Positions 47,072-56,225 of a DNA stretch of 64,000 nucleotides are shown piece after piece. The translations under genes and the position numbers were made by a program. This stretch comes from Sediminibacterium sp. GTDB lineage: Bacteria; Bacteroidota; Bacteroidia; Chitinophagales; Chitinophagaceae. Position 1 is the first letter of the stretch. Each line of letters begins with the position of its first letter. The notes under the pieces were generated by a model. That model did not search any database and had not been told where the DNA came from. It saw nothing but the letters and a program-made list of their open reading frames with translations. The stretch is taken from NCBI RefSeq assembly GCF_019264485.1, contig NZ_JAHVAA010000014.1, forward strand, positions 124,001 to 188,000, in the 5' to 3' direction.

Positions 47072-48505
47072 TTATTTCCCTGCCATGGTAGCACCCACAG
47101 TATCTTTTGTTAGATCGATCATTGGTTGAGGATATACACCCAACGCAATCACCACTACCACTAATACTACCAATGCCAGTTTTATATGTCCACTGATATC
47201 TATTGCATTTTCAGTAACCACTGTTGTATTACCATAAAATACTTTCTGTACCATATTCAGCGTGTACACTGCGGCTAAAATGATACTTATACCTGCAATA
47301 GCTGCTATCCATATATTATAACTGAACAAACCGTTAAACATCAGGAACTCACCAATAAACGCATTGGTTAAGGGCAATGCAATATTTGCGAATGCCATTA
47401 CTACTAACAGAATAGCCAGTACAGGTGCTTTTTGTGCAAGCCCGCCCAGTTCACTTAACTTTCTGGTACCGAGTTGCTGTTCTATTGCATCGGCTACAAT
47501 CCACAGACCAATTACATTTACGCCATGGTTAAACATTTGAATCATTACACCTTCCAGTCCAACGCGACTGTTGGTGAATAATGTTGCACTCATCAAACCA
47601 ATATGTGCTATGGATGAATAAGCGATCAGTCTTTTTATATCATCCTGTCTGATAGCGATAAGAGAAGCATATAACATACCCACTACAGATAAAACAATGA
47701 TGATCTGTGCATATTTATCTGCTGCTGCCGGAAAAAATGGGATCAGCCATTTTACTACTGCAAAAATTCCCATTTTTACCATAACCCCACTCAATACCAT
47801 TGTTGTGGCTGTAGGAGATTGTTCATATGCATCTGGTTGCCAGGTATGAAAAGGGAATATTGGCATCTTGATGGCAAAAGCCACAAAGAATAACCAGAAT
47901 ATGAGTGATTGTTGAGATGGCTCCATTTGCACTGCGTAAAACGACTGCCATGCAAAGGAATGATCAGCAGTCTGGAAATACAAATACAGAATACCAGCCA
48001 GCATCATGAGTGAACCTACGAATGTGTAGATAAAGAATTTAAAAGTAGCCGCAATACGTTTTTCACCTCCCCACAGAGAGCAGAGAAAATAAACAGGTAT
48101 GAGCGCCAGTTCCCAGAAGAAATAAAACAATAATGCGTCATTGGCTACAAACACACCCATCAGACCAGCCTGTGTTAACAACATCAGGGCATAAAACGAT
48201 CCGGCATTTTTATACCTATTTTTATACGTAGCAAGAAAAATCAGTGGAAATGAAACTGCTGTGAGTAATACAAGCATTTTGCTCATTCCATCCATGGTCA
48301 ATGTGAATCGACTGCCGAGTGCGGGCAGCCATGCACTATCGAAAGATTGTTGTATGGAAGGGTAGAAATAAATTCCTGCAATGGCTACTACCAGTGTTAA
48401 TACTGCCGATAACAATGCCCATCCTTTAGCTGCATTGTCTTCTTTAATAAAGAAACCAACGATGCCTGTTAGTAAGGGGAGTAATATCAAAAAAACTGGA
48501 ATCAT
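47072..48505 (-). CDS. nuoM: NADH-quinone oxidoreductase subunit M
   Basis: 477 residues, an antiporter-like proton-pumping subunit. Seen: FFWELALIPVYFLCSLWGG (glutamate of helix 5), FAIKMPIFPFHTWQPDAYEQ (lysine and the conserved HTWQPDA), and KRLIAYSSIAHIGLMSATL. About 14 membrane helices. Follows nuoL with a 25-bp gap. Confidence 0.96.
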   Translation of the reverse strand: MIPVFLILLPLLTGIVGFFIKEDNAAKGWALLSAVLTLVVAIAGIYFYPSIQQSFDSAWLPALGSRFTLTMDGMSKMLVLLTAVSFPLIFLATYKNRYKNAGSFYALMLLTQAGLMGVFVANDALLFYFFWELALIPVYFLCSLWGGEKRIAATFKFFIYTFVGSLMMLAGILYLYFQTADHSFAWQSFYAVQMEPSQQSLIFWLFFVAFAIKMPIFPFHTWQPDAYEQSPTATTMVLSGVMVKMGIFAVVKWLIPFFPAAADKYAQIIIVLSVVGMLYASLIAIRQDDIKRLIAYSSIAHIGLMSATLFTNSRVGLEGVMIQMFNHGVNVIGLWIVADAIEQQLGTRKLSELGGLAQKAPVLAILLVVMAFANIALPLTNAFIGEFLMFNGLFSYNIWIAAIAGISIILAAVYTLNMVQKVFYGNTTVVTENAIDISGHIKLALVVLVVVVIALGVYPQPMIDLTKDTVGATMAGK

Positions 48506-48530
48506 AAATATGCTTTATCGCGCTATGCGG

Positions 48531-50462
48531 TTAAAATAGTTTTTTCAGAAAATTCATGATGGTCAGGTCATTGAACCAGATCAGAACAAACACAATCATA
48601 ATCATAACCATAATCAGCAGATAATTACCTACCTGTCCGCTCTGTAACAATCTTAGCTGTCTTGATCCATAGCCAACCAGTTTACCTACTCCATTAACAG
48701 CTCCGTCAATACCGCTTTTTTCAACAATATTTTTCAGGAAAACAGATAGCAGGTGTAATGGTTTCACAATAACAGTATCATAGAGTTCATCTACATACCA
48801 TTTATTTTCCAGCAGTTTTGCAATACCGCTACTTTCCGTTTGCTGTGCTTGAGTCTTTTTGAATTTTGATACAGCAAACAGTATAATACCAATGATGAGT
48901 ATGGTTGATACGCCCATCATCATATATTCCTGTGTATGTGACAGATGATGTCCATGTTGAATCTTTGCAGATTCAGCAAATATGGGCGCCAGAAAATGTT
49001 CGAGACTGTGAGCATCTGATGCAAATACTTCCGGTATTCCTACAAATCCTCCCAACACAGATAATACTGCCAATACAATCAATGGAATAGTCATAGCAGA
49101 AGGACTCTCATGGAGGTGGTGCTCCTGTTCGTGTGTTCCCCTGAATGAACCAAGGAAAGTCATGGTGTATAAACGGAACATATAGAATGCAGTCATTAAT
49201 GCACCCGCCATTCCAACATAATAGTATAATGGATTACTGTTGTATGCAGCCATCAGTATTTCGTCTTTTGAGAAGAAACCTGAGAATGGAGGAATGCCAG
49301 CAATAGCCAAACATGCCAACAGGAATGTTATATGTGTAATGGGCATATGTTTTTTCAATCCACCCATTTTACGAATATCCTGTTCATGATGCATAGCATG
49401 TATAACAGACCCTGCTCCAAGGAATAACAACGCTTTGAAAAATGCATGAGTCATTACATGAAATACGGCGCCGGTATAAGCACCAACACCCAGACCAAGA
49501 AACATATATCCTAACTGGCTAACCGTTGAGTAAGCCAATACTTTTTTTATGTCGTTTTGTTTCAGTGCGATCGTTGCTGCGAATATGGCTGTGGCTAATC
49601 CTACAATGGCAACCACTGTTTGCGATACAGGTGCCAGTGTGTAAAGAATATTACTTCTGGCAATCATGTAAATACCTGCTGTTACCATGGTTGCGGCATG
49701 GATCAATGCAGATACGGGTGTTGGTCCAGCCATTGCATCGGGCAGCCAGGTGTATAATGGCAGCTGGGCACTTTTACCCATGGCACCTACAAATAATAAA
49801 AGTGTGATGGCTGTAATATCCAAATCAGACAGCTTATCTATATTGGCAAATACGTCGCCATAAGAAACAGTGCCCAGTTTAAAGATCAGCCAGAATACAG
49901 CCAGCAGGAAACCAAGGTCACCAATACGGTTCATTACAAAAGCTTTCTTGGCTGCATAATTATACTGATCGTTTTTAAACCAGAAACCTATGAGAAGGTA
50001 AGAACATAGTCCAACACCTTCCCAGCCGATAAACATGATTACATAGTTGGCACCTAATACCAATAATAACATGGAGAACACGAAGAGATTGAGGTAAGCA
50101 AAATACCTTCCAAAATGTTGCTCTTCTTCTTCGTGCATGTAGGCCGCTGAATACAGGTGTATCAGGAAACCAATACCGGTGATGATCAGCAGAAATAAAG
50201 ATGATAGTTGATCTACCTGAAAAGCAAAAGGAACCTGAAAGCTGTATGCTTTGATAAAAGAAAACAGGTTAACCACAGTAGCACCATGTTCTTTTACGTC
50301 AAAGAATACCAGAACGCTCACCACAAAAGATGCAAGCATTACCCCACAACCAATGATACTGATCATTGATTTTGTCATAGCTTTTCTTCCTAACCCATTG
50401 ATCAGAAAACCGATCAGGGGAAAAAGTGGTACCAGATAAACAAATTTACTCATAGCCTTCAT
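48531..50462 (-). CDS. nuoL: NADH-quinone oxidoreductase subunit L
   Basis: 643 residues, the distal antiporter-like subunit with the long lateral helix. Seen: GWEGVGLCSYLLIGFWF, KSAQLPLYTWLPDAMAGPTP, KKVLAYSTVSQLGYMFLGLG, then the extra C-terminal helices. MKAMSKF: ATG 50462 or ATG 50453 can start. The 68-bp gap to nuoK contains the GC palindrome at 50463-50477 and a hairpin ATCTCA/TGAGAT. Confidence 0.96.
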   Translation of the reverse strand: MKAMSKFVYLVPLFPLIGFLINGLGRKAMTKSMISIIGCGVMLASFVVSVLVFFDVKEHGATVVNLFSFIKAYSFQVPFAFQVDQLSSLFLLIITGIGFLIHLYSAAYMHEEEEQHFGRYFAYLNLFVFSMLLLVLGANYVIMFIGWEGVGLCSYLLIGFWFKNDQYNYAAKKAFVMNRIGDLGFLLAVFWLIFKLGTVSYGDVFANIDKLSDLDITAITLLLFVGAMGKSAQLPLYTWLPDAMAGPTPVSALIHAATMVTAGIYMIARSNILYTLAPVSQTVVAIVGLATAIFAATIALKQNDIKKVLAYSTVSQLGYMFLGLGVGAYTGAVFHVMTHAFFKALLFLGAGSVIHAMHHEQDIRKMGGLKKHMPITHITFLLACLAIAGIPPFSGFFSKDEILMAAYNSNPLYYYVGMAGALMTAFYMFRLYTMTFLGSFRGTHEQEHHLHESPSAMTIPLIVLAVLSVLGGFVGIPEVFASDAHSLEHFLAPIFAESAKIQHGHHLSHTQEYMMMGVSTILIIGIILFAVSKFKKTQAQQTESSGIAKLLENKWYVDELYDTVIVKPLHLLSVFLKNIVEKSGIDGAVNGVGKLVGYGSRQLRLLQSGQVGNYLLIMVMIMIVFVLIWFNDLTIMNFLKKLF

Positions 50463-50477
50463 CCCGCCTAAGGCGGG
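50463..50477. other. GC-rich palindrome in the nuoL-nuoK gap
   Basis: TCCCGCCTAAGGCGGGA is a near-perfect palindrome touching the nuoL start. Related GC palindromes sit at other gene borders: 25135-25155 and, shorter, near 46990 and 52068. Confidence 0.5.
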
Positions 50478-50530
50478 ACCATTTTTATCTCATTTCTGAG
50501 ATGGGGTCAACAATGATTCCTTTTCAGGAA

Positions 50531-50866
50531 TTAATTTTTTAACCGATTCAAAAAGTTAATATCTACAGAATGTACATTCCTGTACATCATTACAATAATG
50601 GCCAGCCCAACACTAACTTCAGCTGCAGCCACTACCATAATAAAAAATACAAACAACTGCCCGTCTATCCCAGCTGTTGTAGCAGGATCTGTAGCCAGTG
50701 CCACGCCATGGTGCATTTTGGAAAAAGCAACCAACAGCAGGTTCACTGCATTCAGCATCAGCTCAACACACATAAAAACAATGATGGCATTGCGGCGTGT
50801 TAATACCCCAATGATACCAATGCTGAATAATGCAAGACTCAAATAGATATAATATTGTATCGGCAT
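50531..50866 (-). CDS. nuoK: NADH-quinone oxidoreductase subunit K
   Basis: 111 residues, three membrane helices. Seen: [19 protein letters not shown], with the conserved glutamate of helix 2, and [17 protein letters not shown] in helix 3. Length is normal. The gap to nuoJ (84 bp) is filled by the family B inverted repeat. Confidence 0.95.
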   Translation of the reverse strand: MPIQYYIYLSLALFSIGIIGVLTRRNAIIVFMCVELMLNAVNLLLVAFSKMHHGVALATDPATTAGIDGQLFVFFIMVVAAAEVSVGLAIIVMMYRNVHSVDINFLNRLKN

Positions 50867-50876
50867 ATACTTAGTT

Positions 50877-50947
50877 TATGGTCCATGGTCAATAGTCCAT
50901 GGTAATTATTCTGTTTTCTTACCATGGACTATCGACCATGGACTATT
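50877..50947. repeat. Family B word array, inverted arms (7-nt word GTCCATG)
   Basis: Arm 1 (50877-50904) reads GTCCATG, GTCAATA, GTCCATG, GTA. Arm 2 (50919-50947) reads ACCATGG, ACTATCG, ACCATGG, ACTATTA. The arms are inverted with a loop of about 14 nt and lie inside the nuo operon between nuoJ and nuoK. Confidence 0.8.
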
Positions 50948-50950
50948 ATC

Positions 50951-51454
50951 CTACTCTTTCTTCCCAATTACTACCGCACCTACCATTGCACTCAGGAATA
51001 ATACACTGCTGATCTCAAAGGGTACCACAAAATCACTGAACAAAGCTTTACCCAGGTTTTTAATTAGTCCAATATCTCCTGTACCCATTAGGGCCGTTTT
51101 TTCCTGAAAATCGCTTGCCTGTCGAACCAGTGATACCAGTACCATCAGAAAACAGCCACCTGAAACTGCACCTGCCAGTTTCATCCAGATATGTTTATTG
51201 CGTTCTGTTTCTTTATTAAGATTCATCAGCATGATTACAAACAGGAACAGTACCATAATGGCACCAGCATATACAATAAGGTTTACAATAGCCAGAAATT
51301 GAGCGTTCAATAAAATATAATGACCTGATATAGCAAAGAATACCGCAATCAGCCATAATACACTATGAACCGGGTTTCGACTTACCAGCACCATAATGGC
51401 ACTGAATACAGCAAGTGCAGAAAGAAAAAAGAATAATATTTCGGTTATACTCAT
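50951..51454 (-). CDS. nuoJ: NADH-quinone oxidoreductase subunit J
   Basis: 167 residues, five membrane helices. Seen: HSVLWLIAVFFAISGHYILL and VNLIVYAGAIMVLFLFVIML, with the conserved YAGAIMVLF pi-bulge helix. The stop is 4 nt from the repeat arm. A 64-bp gap to nuoI. Confidence 0.94.
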   Translation of the reverse strand: MSITEILFFFLSALAVFSAIMVLVSRNPVHSVLWLIAVFFAISGHYILLNAQFLAIVNLIVYAGAIMVLFLFVIMLMNLNKETERNKHIWMKLAGAVSGGCFLMVLVSLVRQASDFQEKTALMGTGDIGLIKNLGKALFSDFVVPFEISSVLFLSAMVGAVVIGKKE

Positions 51455-51518
51455 TGGTGTTTTAATTAGGCTTTCATCATAAACAGCAGATCAAAAAAAA
51501 CTGCAACTGATTTTTTAA

Positions 51519-52052
51519 TTATTTCAAACCTTTGGCCTCTGCATATGCTTCAGGATTGGTTTTGGGGTTTGGTATTAACAATTCTTCTTTCCCGTATATA
51601 AATCCTTTCCTCGTATAATTAGCAGGCGCAAATGTTTCGCTTAAATAAATTGCATCTTTCGGACAGGCTTCTTCACATAAACCACAGAAAATACAACGCA
51701 GCATATTGATCTCATATTTTGCTGCATATTTTTCCTCCCGGTACAGATTCTCTTCATTGGGCATTCTTTCGGCTGCTTCCATGGTAATGGCTTCAGCAGG
51801 ACAAGCTACAGCACAAAGGCCACAGGCGGTACAACGTTCACGGCCTTCCTCATCGCGATTTAATACATGTAATCCCCTGAATACAGGACTGAATGGTCGT
51901 TTCTGTTCCGGGTAACGGATCGTGGGCTGCTTTTTGAAAATATGGCTGAATGTAATGGCCATACCTTTCAGAATAGCGGGAATATAAAGCCGCTCCATGA
52001 AACTCATAGGTTTGCGACTTACTCCTTCTGCCCTGTTTGTTAATGCCTGCAT
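51519..52052 (-). CDS. nuoI: NADH-quinone oxidoreductase subunit I
   Basis: 177 residues, a peripheral-arm ferredoxin-like subunit carrying two [4Fe-4S] clusters (N6a, N6b). The motifs are CTACGLCAVACPAEAI and CIFCGLCEEACPKDAI, separated by 27 or so residues. Length fits. It passes electrons from NuoG toward NuoB. Confidence 0.96.
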   Translation of the reverse strand: MQALTNRAEGVSRKPMSFMERLYIPAILKGMAITFSHIFKKQPTIRYPEQKRPFSPVFRGLHVLNRDEEGRERCTACGLCAVACPAEAITMEAAERMPNEENLYREEKYAAKYEINMLRCIFCGLCEEACPKDAIYLSETFAPANYTRKGFIYGKEELLIPNPKTNPEAYAEAKGLK

Positions 52053-52110
52053 ATGTTATATCCCTGCGGGATTTTTAATGTTGCAAAAAATATTTTTCGA
52101 CTCTATTGTT

Positions 52111-52176
52111 AGTGAGTGGTGAGTAGTCAGCAGTGAGTATATATTTCTTACTGACTACTCACTATTCACTACTGAC
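52111..52176. repeat. Family C word array, inverted arms (7-nt word AGTGAGT)
   Basis: Arm 1 (52111-52140) reads AGTGAGT, GGTGAGT, AGTCAGC, AGTGAGT. Arm 2 (52149-52176) reads TACTGAC, TACTCAC, TATTCAC, TACTGAC, all in strict 7-nt register. Loop about 8 nt. It lies inside the nuo operon between nuoI and nuoH and touches the nuoH stop codon. Confidence 0.85.
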
Positions 52177-53229
52177 CTATCCTCCTGCCCTCCACAAAAT
52201 CACTGCCCCTGTTATCAGCATATTTGCCAGTGCCAATGGTATCATTGTTTTCCAGCCCAGGTTCATCAACTGATCGTAACGGAAACGCGGGATGGTCCAG
52301 CGTATCCACATGAATATGAAAATGAAAATTACAATCTTGGTAAGCAAAGCTCCTACACCCAGTATTGCTGCAATATTTGGTGCAAGTGTTGATTCATCCA
52401 GGAATGGAATATCATAACCCCCAAAATACAGACAGGCCATTACAGCACTGCTCATGATCATATTTACATATTCTGCGAACAGGTAGAACCCTAGTTTCAT
52501 AGATGAGTATTCCTGGTGGTAACCAAAGTTCAACTCATTCTCTGCTTCCGGTAAATCGAATGGAGTACGATTACATTCTGCAAGTGCACACACAAAGAAA
52601 ATGAGGAATCCGAGTGGCTGGTAAACGATATTCCAGAAATTACCATCTGCCATCTGTTCGCCTACAATTGTTTTCAGACTCAGTGAACCGGATAACATCA
52701 GTACTGCTATCAGTGAAAGTCCCATGGCCAGTTCATAACTGATGGCTTGCGAGGCACCACGTAATGCAGCCATGAGTGAAAATTTATTATTAGACGCCCA
52801 GCCACCAATCATAATACCATATACGCCCATGCTTACCACTCCAAATACATAGAGGATACCAATATTGATATCAGCTATCTGCAATTCAATTTTCCTGTCG
52901 AATAATTCTACATGACTACTCCAGGGAATAACTGCACAGGTCATTAATGCAGCAGTCATTGCCAGTCCCGGACCAAGAATAAATAATACTTTATTGGAGG
53001 TATTGGGAATGATTTCTTCTTTCATCATCAGCTTCAGTCCATCGGCAAATGGCTGTAACAGACCAAAAGGTCCTGCGCGGTTTGGACCCGGACGATCCTG
53101 CAATATTGCTGCTACTTTTCTTTCTGCAAAAGTGGTATACAGTGCAATACCCAGACTGCTGAAAACAATCACTGCTATCAGTACGAGTTTTTCTATCAAT
53201 AAAGCCCAATCAAAAGCAAGTAGTGTCAT
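52177..53229 (-). CDS. nuoH: NADH-quinone oxidoreductase subunit H
   Basis: 350 residues, eight membrane helices; forms the quinone chamber at the junction of the arms. Seen: RKVAAILQDRPGPNRAGPFG, the acidic loop GASQAISYELAMGLSLIAV and the signature LAECNRTPFDLPEAENEL. ATG 53229 is chosen over an upstream TTG that would leave no gap to nuoG. The start lies 12 nt after the nuoG stop. Confidence 0.95.
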   Translation of the reverse strand: MTLLAFDWALLIEKLVLIAVIVFSSLGIALYTTFAERKVAAILQDRPGPNRAGPFGLLQPFADGLKLMMKEEIIPNTSNKVLFILGPGLAMTAALMTCAVIPWSSHVELFDRKIELQIADINIGILYVFGVVSMGVYGIMIGGWASNNKFSLMAALRGASQAISYELAMGLSLIAVLMLSGSLSLKTIVGEQMADGNFWNIVYQPLGFLIFFVCALAECNRTPFDLPEAENELNFGYHQEYSSMKLGFYLFAEYVNMIMSSAVMACLYFGGYDIPFLDESTLAPNIAAILGVGALLTKIVIFIFIFMWIRWTIPRFRYDQLMNLGWKTMIPLALANMLITGAVILWRAGG

Positions 53230-53241
53230 TATAAAATGCAA

Positions 53242-54360
53242 TTAGTCTTTGTTCTGATTAAATACCTGTGAATGAGCAGGACCATCGATAAGGCTTAACT
53301 GCACTTCAGGTTTATTCACTTCACTTACCGAATGTATATCCATCAGTAACTGAGGTTGTCTTCCATCATTCACTGCTTCAAAAGTTTCTGTAGGTACATG
53401 TGTCCCCACTTTACCGGCATAATGTCCTTGCGAAATCACTGAATGCCTGTTGATGAGTCTCGGACCTTCAATTACCCAGTCGCTTGTTTTCTTTTTCTCA
53501 AAGCGGCAGGTATTACAGATCCAGCCTGGTTTTCCATCTTCTGTATTCTCAACTTCTCCCCACTCATCTTTACGGGCTGTTACCCGAAACACTTCATCTC
53601 CCCGATTCCATAAAGTTACTTTACCACAGCAGGTTGTACAATCACGATGTGCATCTACCGGTTTAAGAAACCATACCCGGTTTTTAAAACGGAATGTTTT
53701 ATCTGTTAATGCGCCTACCGGACAAACATCAATTACGTTTCCGATAAAATCGTTGTCAAGGCTTTTTTCAATGAATGTTGCAATCTCTGCATGATCACCT
53801 CTATCCAATATACCATGTTCCCTTTTCTTTGTTAACTGATCTGCTGTGAATACACAACGATAACAAAGAATACAACGGGTCATGTGTAACTGTATGTATG
53901 GACCTATATCGTGTTTTTTGAATGTTCTGCGCTGGAACTCATAACGTGTTCCTTCTTTACCATGTTCATAGCTGAGATCCTGCAAATGACATTCACCCGC
54001 CTGGTCGCAGATTGGGCAATCGAGTGGGTGATTCAACAATAAAAATTCTACCACACCAGCTCTTGCATCAATTACTTTTTCACTGGTAATATTTTTTACT
54101 TCCATTCCATCCATCACCGTGGTTCGGCACGACGCTACCAGTTTTGGCATAGGGCGTGGGTCTTTTTCAGAACCCTTGCTCACTTCTACCAGGCAGGTAC
54201 GGCATTTACCTCCACTTCCTTCCAGCTTGCTGTAATAGCACATAGCAGGAGGTGCTACATCACCACCAATCTTACGTGCAGCATTCAGAATGGTAGTTCC
54301 TGCCGGCACTTCGATCGTGATGTTGTCGATCGTTACTTTAAACAATTGTTGTTCAGACAT
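53242..54360 (-). CDS. nuoG: NADH-quinone oxidoreductase subunit G, short form
   Basis: 372 residues, against about 900 in E. coli. Present: the N-terminal [2Fe-2S] site (AMCYYSKLEG, KCRTCLVEV, VASCRTT), the His-Cys [4Fe-4S] site (NHPLDCPICDQAGECHLQD), the second [4Fe-4S] site (TRCILCYRCVF with VCPVGALTDK) and a further cysteine set (DCTTCCGK, WICNTCRFEK) that is the start of the molybdopterin-type domain. That domain then ends after about 120 residues, so the large non-catalytic part is missing. The reading frame is intact and the short form is known in other Bacteroidota, so it is not a truncation artefact. Confidence 0.93.
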   Translation of the reverse strand: MSEQQLFKVTIDNITIEVPAGTTILNAARKIGGDVAPPAMCYYSKLEGSGGKCRTCLVEVSKGSEKDPRPMPKLVASCRTTVMDGMEVKNITSEKVIDARAGVVEFLLLNHPLDCPICDQAGECHLQDLSYEHGKEGTRYEFQRRTFKKHDIGPYIQLHMTRCILCYRCVFTADQLTKKREHGILDRGDHAEIATFIEKSLDNDFIGNVIDVCPVGALTDKTFRFKNRVWFLKPVDAHRDCTTCCGKVTLWNRGDEVFRVTARKDEWGEVENTEDGKPGWICNTCRFEKKKTSDWVIEGPRLINRHSVISQGHYAGKVGTHVPTETFEAVNDGRQPQLLMDIHSVSEVNKPEVQLSLIDGPAHSQVFNQNKD

Positions 54361-54366
54361 AACATT

Positions 54367-54828
54367 AATTCAAAAATCAAAAGTCAAAAGTCAAAAACAG
54401 TTCCGACTTCAACTATTTGGCGTTAATGATTATTGAAGCGATGATTTTTGATATTTCATCTGCTTCTTTGATCAGTTCATTTACTTTCGGTTTCGAAACA
54501 TCAAGCGTGTCTCTTATCAGACACAACCAGTATTTTGTTTCATTTGCCGATTTCAATGCAATGTCAAAATATTTTTTTCAATCTCTCTTAGAGCTTCCGG
54601 CTTTCCCTTCTACAACATTTACTCCTATCGAAGTTCCACTTCTTACTAACTGATCAAATAAAGAACTATAAATCCTGTCATATTTACAATCTCCTACAAA
54701 GAAGATAACCTCTTTTGAGAAGAAATAACACCTGTGCCTGATATTATATGGTTTCTCGCCTTCATTCACTTCAAAAGCATCAAATTCATTCTCTATTTTT
54801 TGAATTTTTACTTTTGAATTTTGATTTA
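54367..54828. repeat. Family H inverted arms enclosing a four-helix-bundle pseudogene
   Basis: Left arm (54367-54398): TCAAAAA, TCAAAAG, TCAAAAG, TCAAAAA in strict 7-nt register. Right arm (54796-54827): inverted version, 26 of 30 positions complementary. The right arm ends at the nuoF stop codon (54826-54828) and the left arm 7 nt before the nuoG start, so together with the gene between them they fill the whole nuoF-nuoG gap. The left arm equals the gene-less copy at 33365-33396 at 30 of 32 positions. Confidence 0.8.
54413..54769 (-). pseudogene. Four-helix-bundle protein (23S rRNA intervening-sequence / S23 family), broken by an in-frame TGA
   Basis: The first part (from GTG 54769, 63 residues) contains FFSKEVIFFV, SSLFDQLVRSGTSIGVNVVE and GKAGSSKRD, diagnostic of S23/IVP four-helix-bundle proteins. 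Codon 64 is TGA (54578-54580). The same frame then continues KKYFDIALKSANETKYWLCL, IRDTLDVS and KVNELIKEADEISKIIASII to a TAG at 54413, so a full-length protein of about 118 residues is interrupted by one stop where family members have a hydrophobic residue (F or L). There is no frameshift: both parts are in one frame. It is in the same direction as the nuo genes. The family is known from open frames inside 23S rRNA intervening sequences and is related to the Avd protein of diversity-generating retroelements; its function is poorly understood. Confidence 0.85.
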
Positions 54829-56181
54829 TCCAACCGGCACATGTATCGGGTCTGCATAATGCGCCAACCCATAATTCCTTTTTTGTGATTCTTCAGGATT
54901 CAGCACATGCCATTCAAACTCATCTCTGAAATGTCTGATAGCAGCAGCTACAGGCCATGCTGCAGCATCGCCCAATGGACAAATGGTGTTCCCTTCAATC
55001 TTACGCTGAATATCCCATAACAAATCAATATCAGTCATCTTTCCTTTTCCGTATTCAATATTTTTCAGAATTTTTTCCATCCATCCTGTTCCTTCTCTGC
55101 ATGGTGAACACTGTCCGCAACTTTCATGACGATAGAAACGTGCGAGTGATAATGTATGCCTCACCACACACTGGTCTTCATCCAATACAATAAACCCTCC
55201 AGAGCCCATCATAGAACCAGTGGCAAAACCACCATCTGCCAAGCTCTCATAATTCATGTAACGTGTTTCACCTTTTGCTGTTTTCAATAAAAGGTTAGCA
55301 GGTAAAATAGGAACCGATGATCCACCCGGGATACAGGCTTTTAGTTTTTTTCCATTCGGAATACCTCCGCAATATTCATCACTGTAAATAAACTCTTCTA
55401 CAGAAATGGTCATATCGATCTCATATACACCTGGTTTATTGATATTACCACAGGCACTGATGAGTTTTGTTCCTGTTGAACGACCCACACCAATTTTGGC
55501 ATACTCATCGCCTCCCAGATTAATGATGGGAACTACCGCAGCCAGCGTTTCCACATTATTTACCACCGTAGGTCTGTCCCAAACCCCTTTTACCGCCGGG
55601 AATGGTGGTTTAATTCTTGGGTTACCACGTTTTCCTTCCAACGATTCTATCAGGGCTGTTTCTTCTCCACAGATATATGCGCCAGCTCCTCGCTGTACAT
55701 GAATATTACAATCGAAGCCTGTGCCTAAAATATTTTTCCCAAGGAACCCATTGTTCTTTGCTTCATTGATAGCTTCTTCCAAAATATCTACAATCCATGC
55801 ATATTCTCCACGGATATAGATATAGGTATCATTACTTCCCAATGCAAATGAGGATACAATCAATCCTTCAATCAACAGGTGCGGAATAAATTCCATCAGG
55901 TACCTGTCTTTGAATGTACCCGGTTCGCTTTCATCAGCATTACAAACCAGGTGACGTGGCACTCCTTCAGGTTTGGCAATAAAACTCCATTTCATTCCTG
56001 CCGGGAAACCTGCACCTCCACGACCTCTCAGACCACTCTTCTTCACCTCTTCTACAATCGCTTCGGGACCCATTTCCTTCAATGCTTTCTCCACACTACG
56101 GTAACCGCCTTCTCTCCGATATACATCGAAATAGCGGATACCTTCTACATGCGCCTTTTCTAACAATAATTTTTTACTCAT
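54826..56181 (-). CDS. nuoF: NADH-quinone oxidoreductase subunit F
   Basis: 451 residues; binds NADH and FMN and carries the N3 cluster. Seen: the NADH-binding GLRGRGGAGFPAGMKWSF, the FMN site GAGAYICGEETALIESLEG with NADESEPGTFKDR, and the [4Fe-4S] ligands SCGQCSPCREGTGW plus a later cysteine in GNTICPLGDAA. Length normal. It follows the NTF2-like gene after 44 bp. Confidence 0.96.
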   Translation of the reverse strand: MSKKLLLEKAHVEGIRYFDVYRREGGYRSVEKALKEMGPEAIVEEVKKSGLRGRGGAGFPAGMKWSFIAKPEGVPRHLVCNADESEPGTFKDRYLMEFIPHLLIEGLIVSSFALGSNDTYIYIRGEYAWIVDILEEAINEAKNNGFLGKNILGTGFDCNIHVQRGAGAYICGEETALIESLEGKRGNPRIKPPFPAVKGVWDRPTVVNNVETLAAVVPIINLGGDEYAKIGVGRSTGTKLISACGNINKPGVYEIDMTISVEEFIYSDEYCGGIPNGKKLKACIPGGSSVPILPANLLLKTAKGETRYMNYESLADGGFATGSMMGSGGFIVLDEDQCVVRHTLSLARFYRHESCGQCSPCREGTGWMEKILKNIEYGKGKMTDIDLLWDIQRKIEGNTICPLGDAAAWPVAAAIRHFRDEFEWHVLNPEESQKRNYGLAHYADPIHVPVG

Positions 56182-56225
56182 ATACCTGCATTCCCTTTCA
56201 GGAGTTTTGTATTTGATATAACTAC

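Noticed and set aside
52111..52176. Word-array hairpins as Rho-independent terminators
   Set aside because: They lack T-tracts, lie inside an operon whose distal genes must be transcribed, and also occur between divergent genes. The true terminators in the window (22627, 33779, 35434, 43319) look different.
54578..54580. Selenocysteine or programmed read-through at the TGA of the S23-like gene
   Set aside because: Family members have a hydrophobic residue here, no SECIS-like hairpin follows directly, and the gene sits in a degenerating repeat locus; a nonsense mutation is simpler.
54417..54653. Plus-strand open frame of 78 codons in the nuoF-nuoG gap
   Set aside because: It is antisense to the S23-like gene, whose minus-strand translation matches a known family across both halves.
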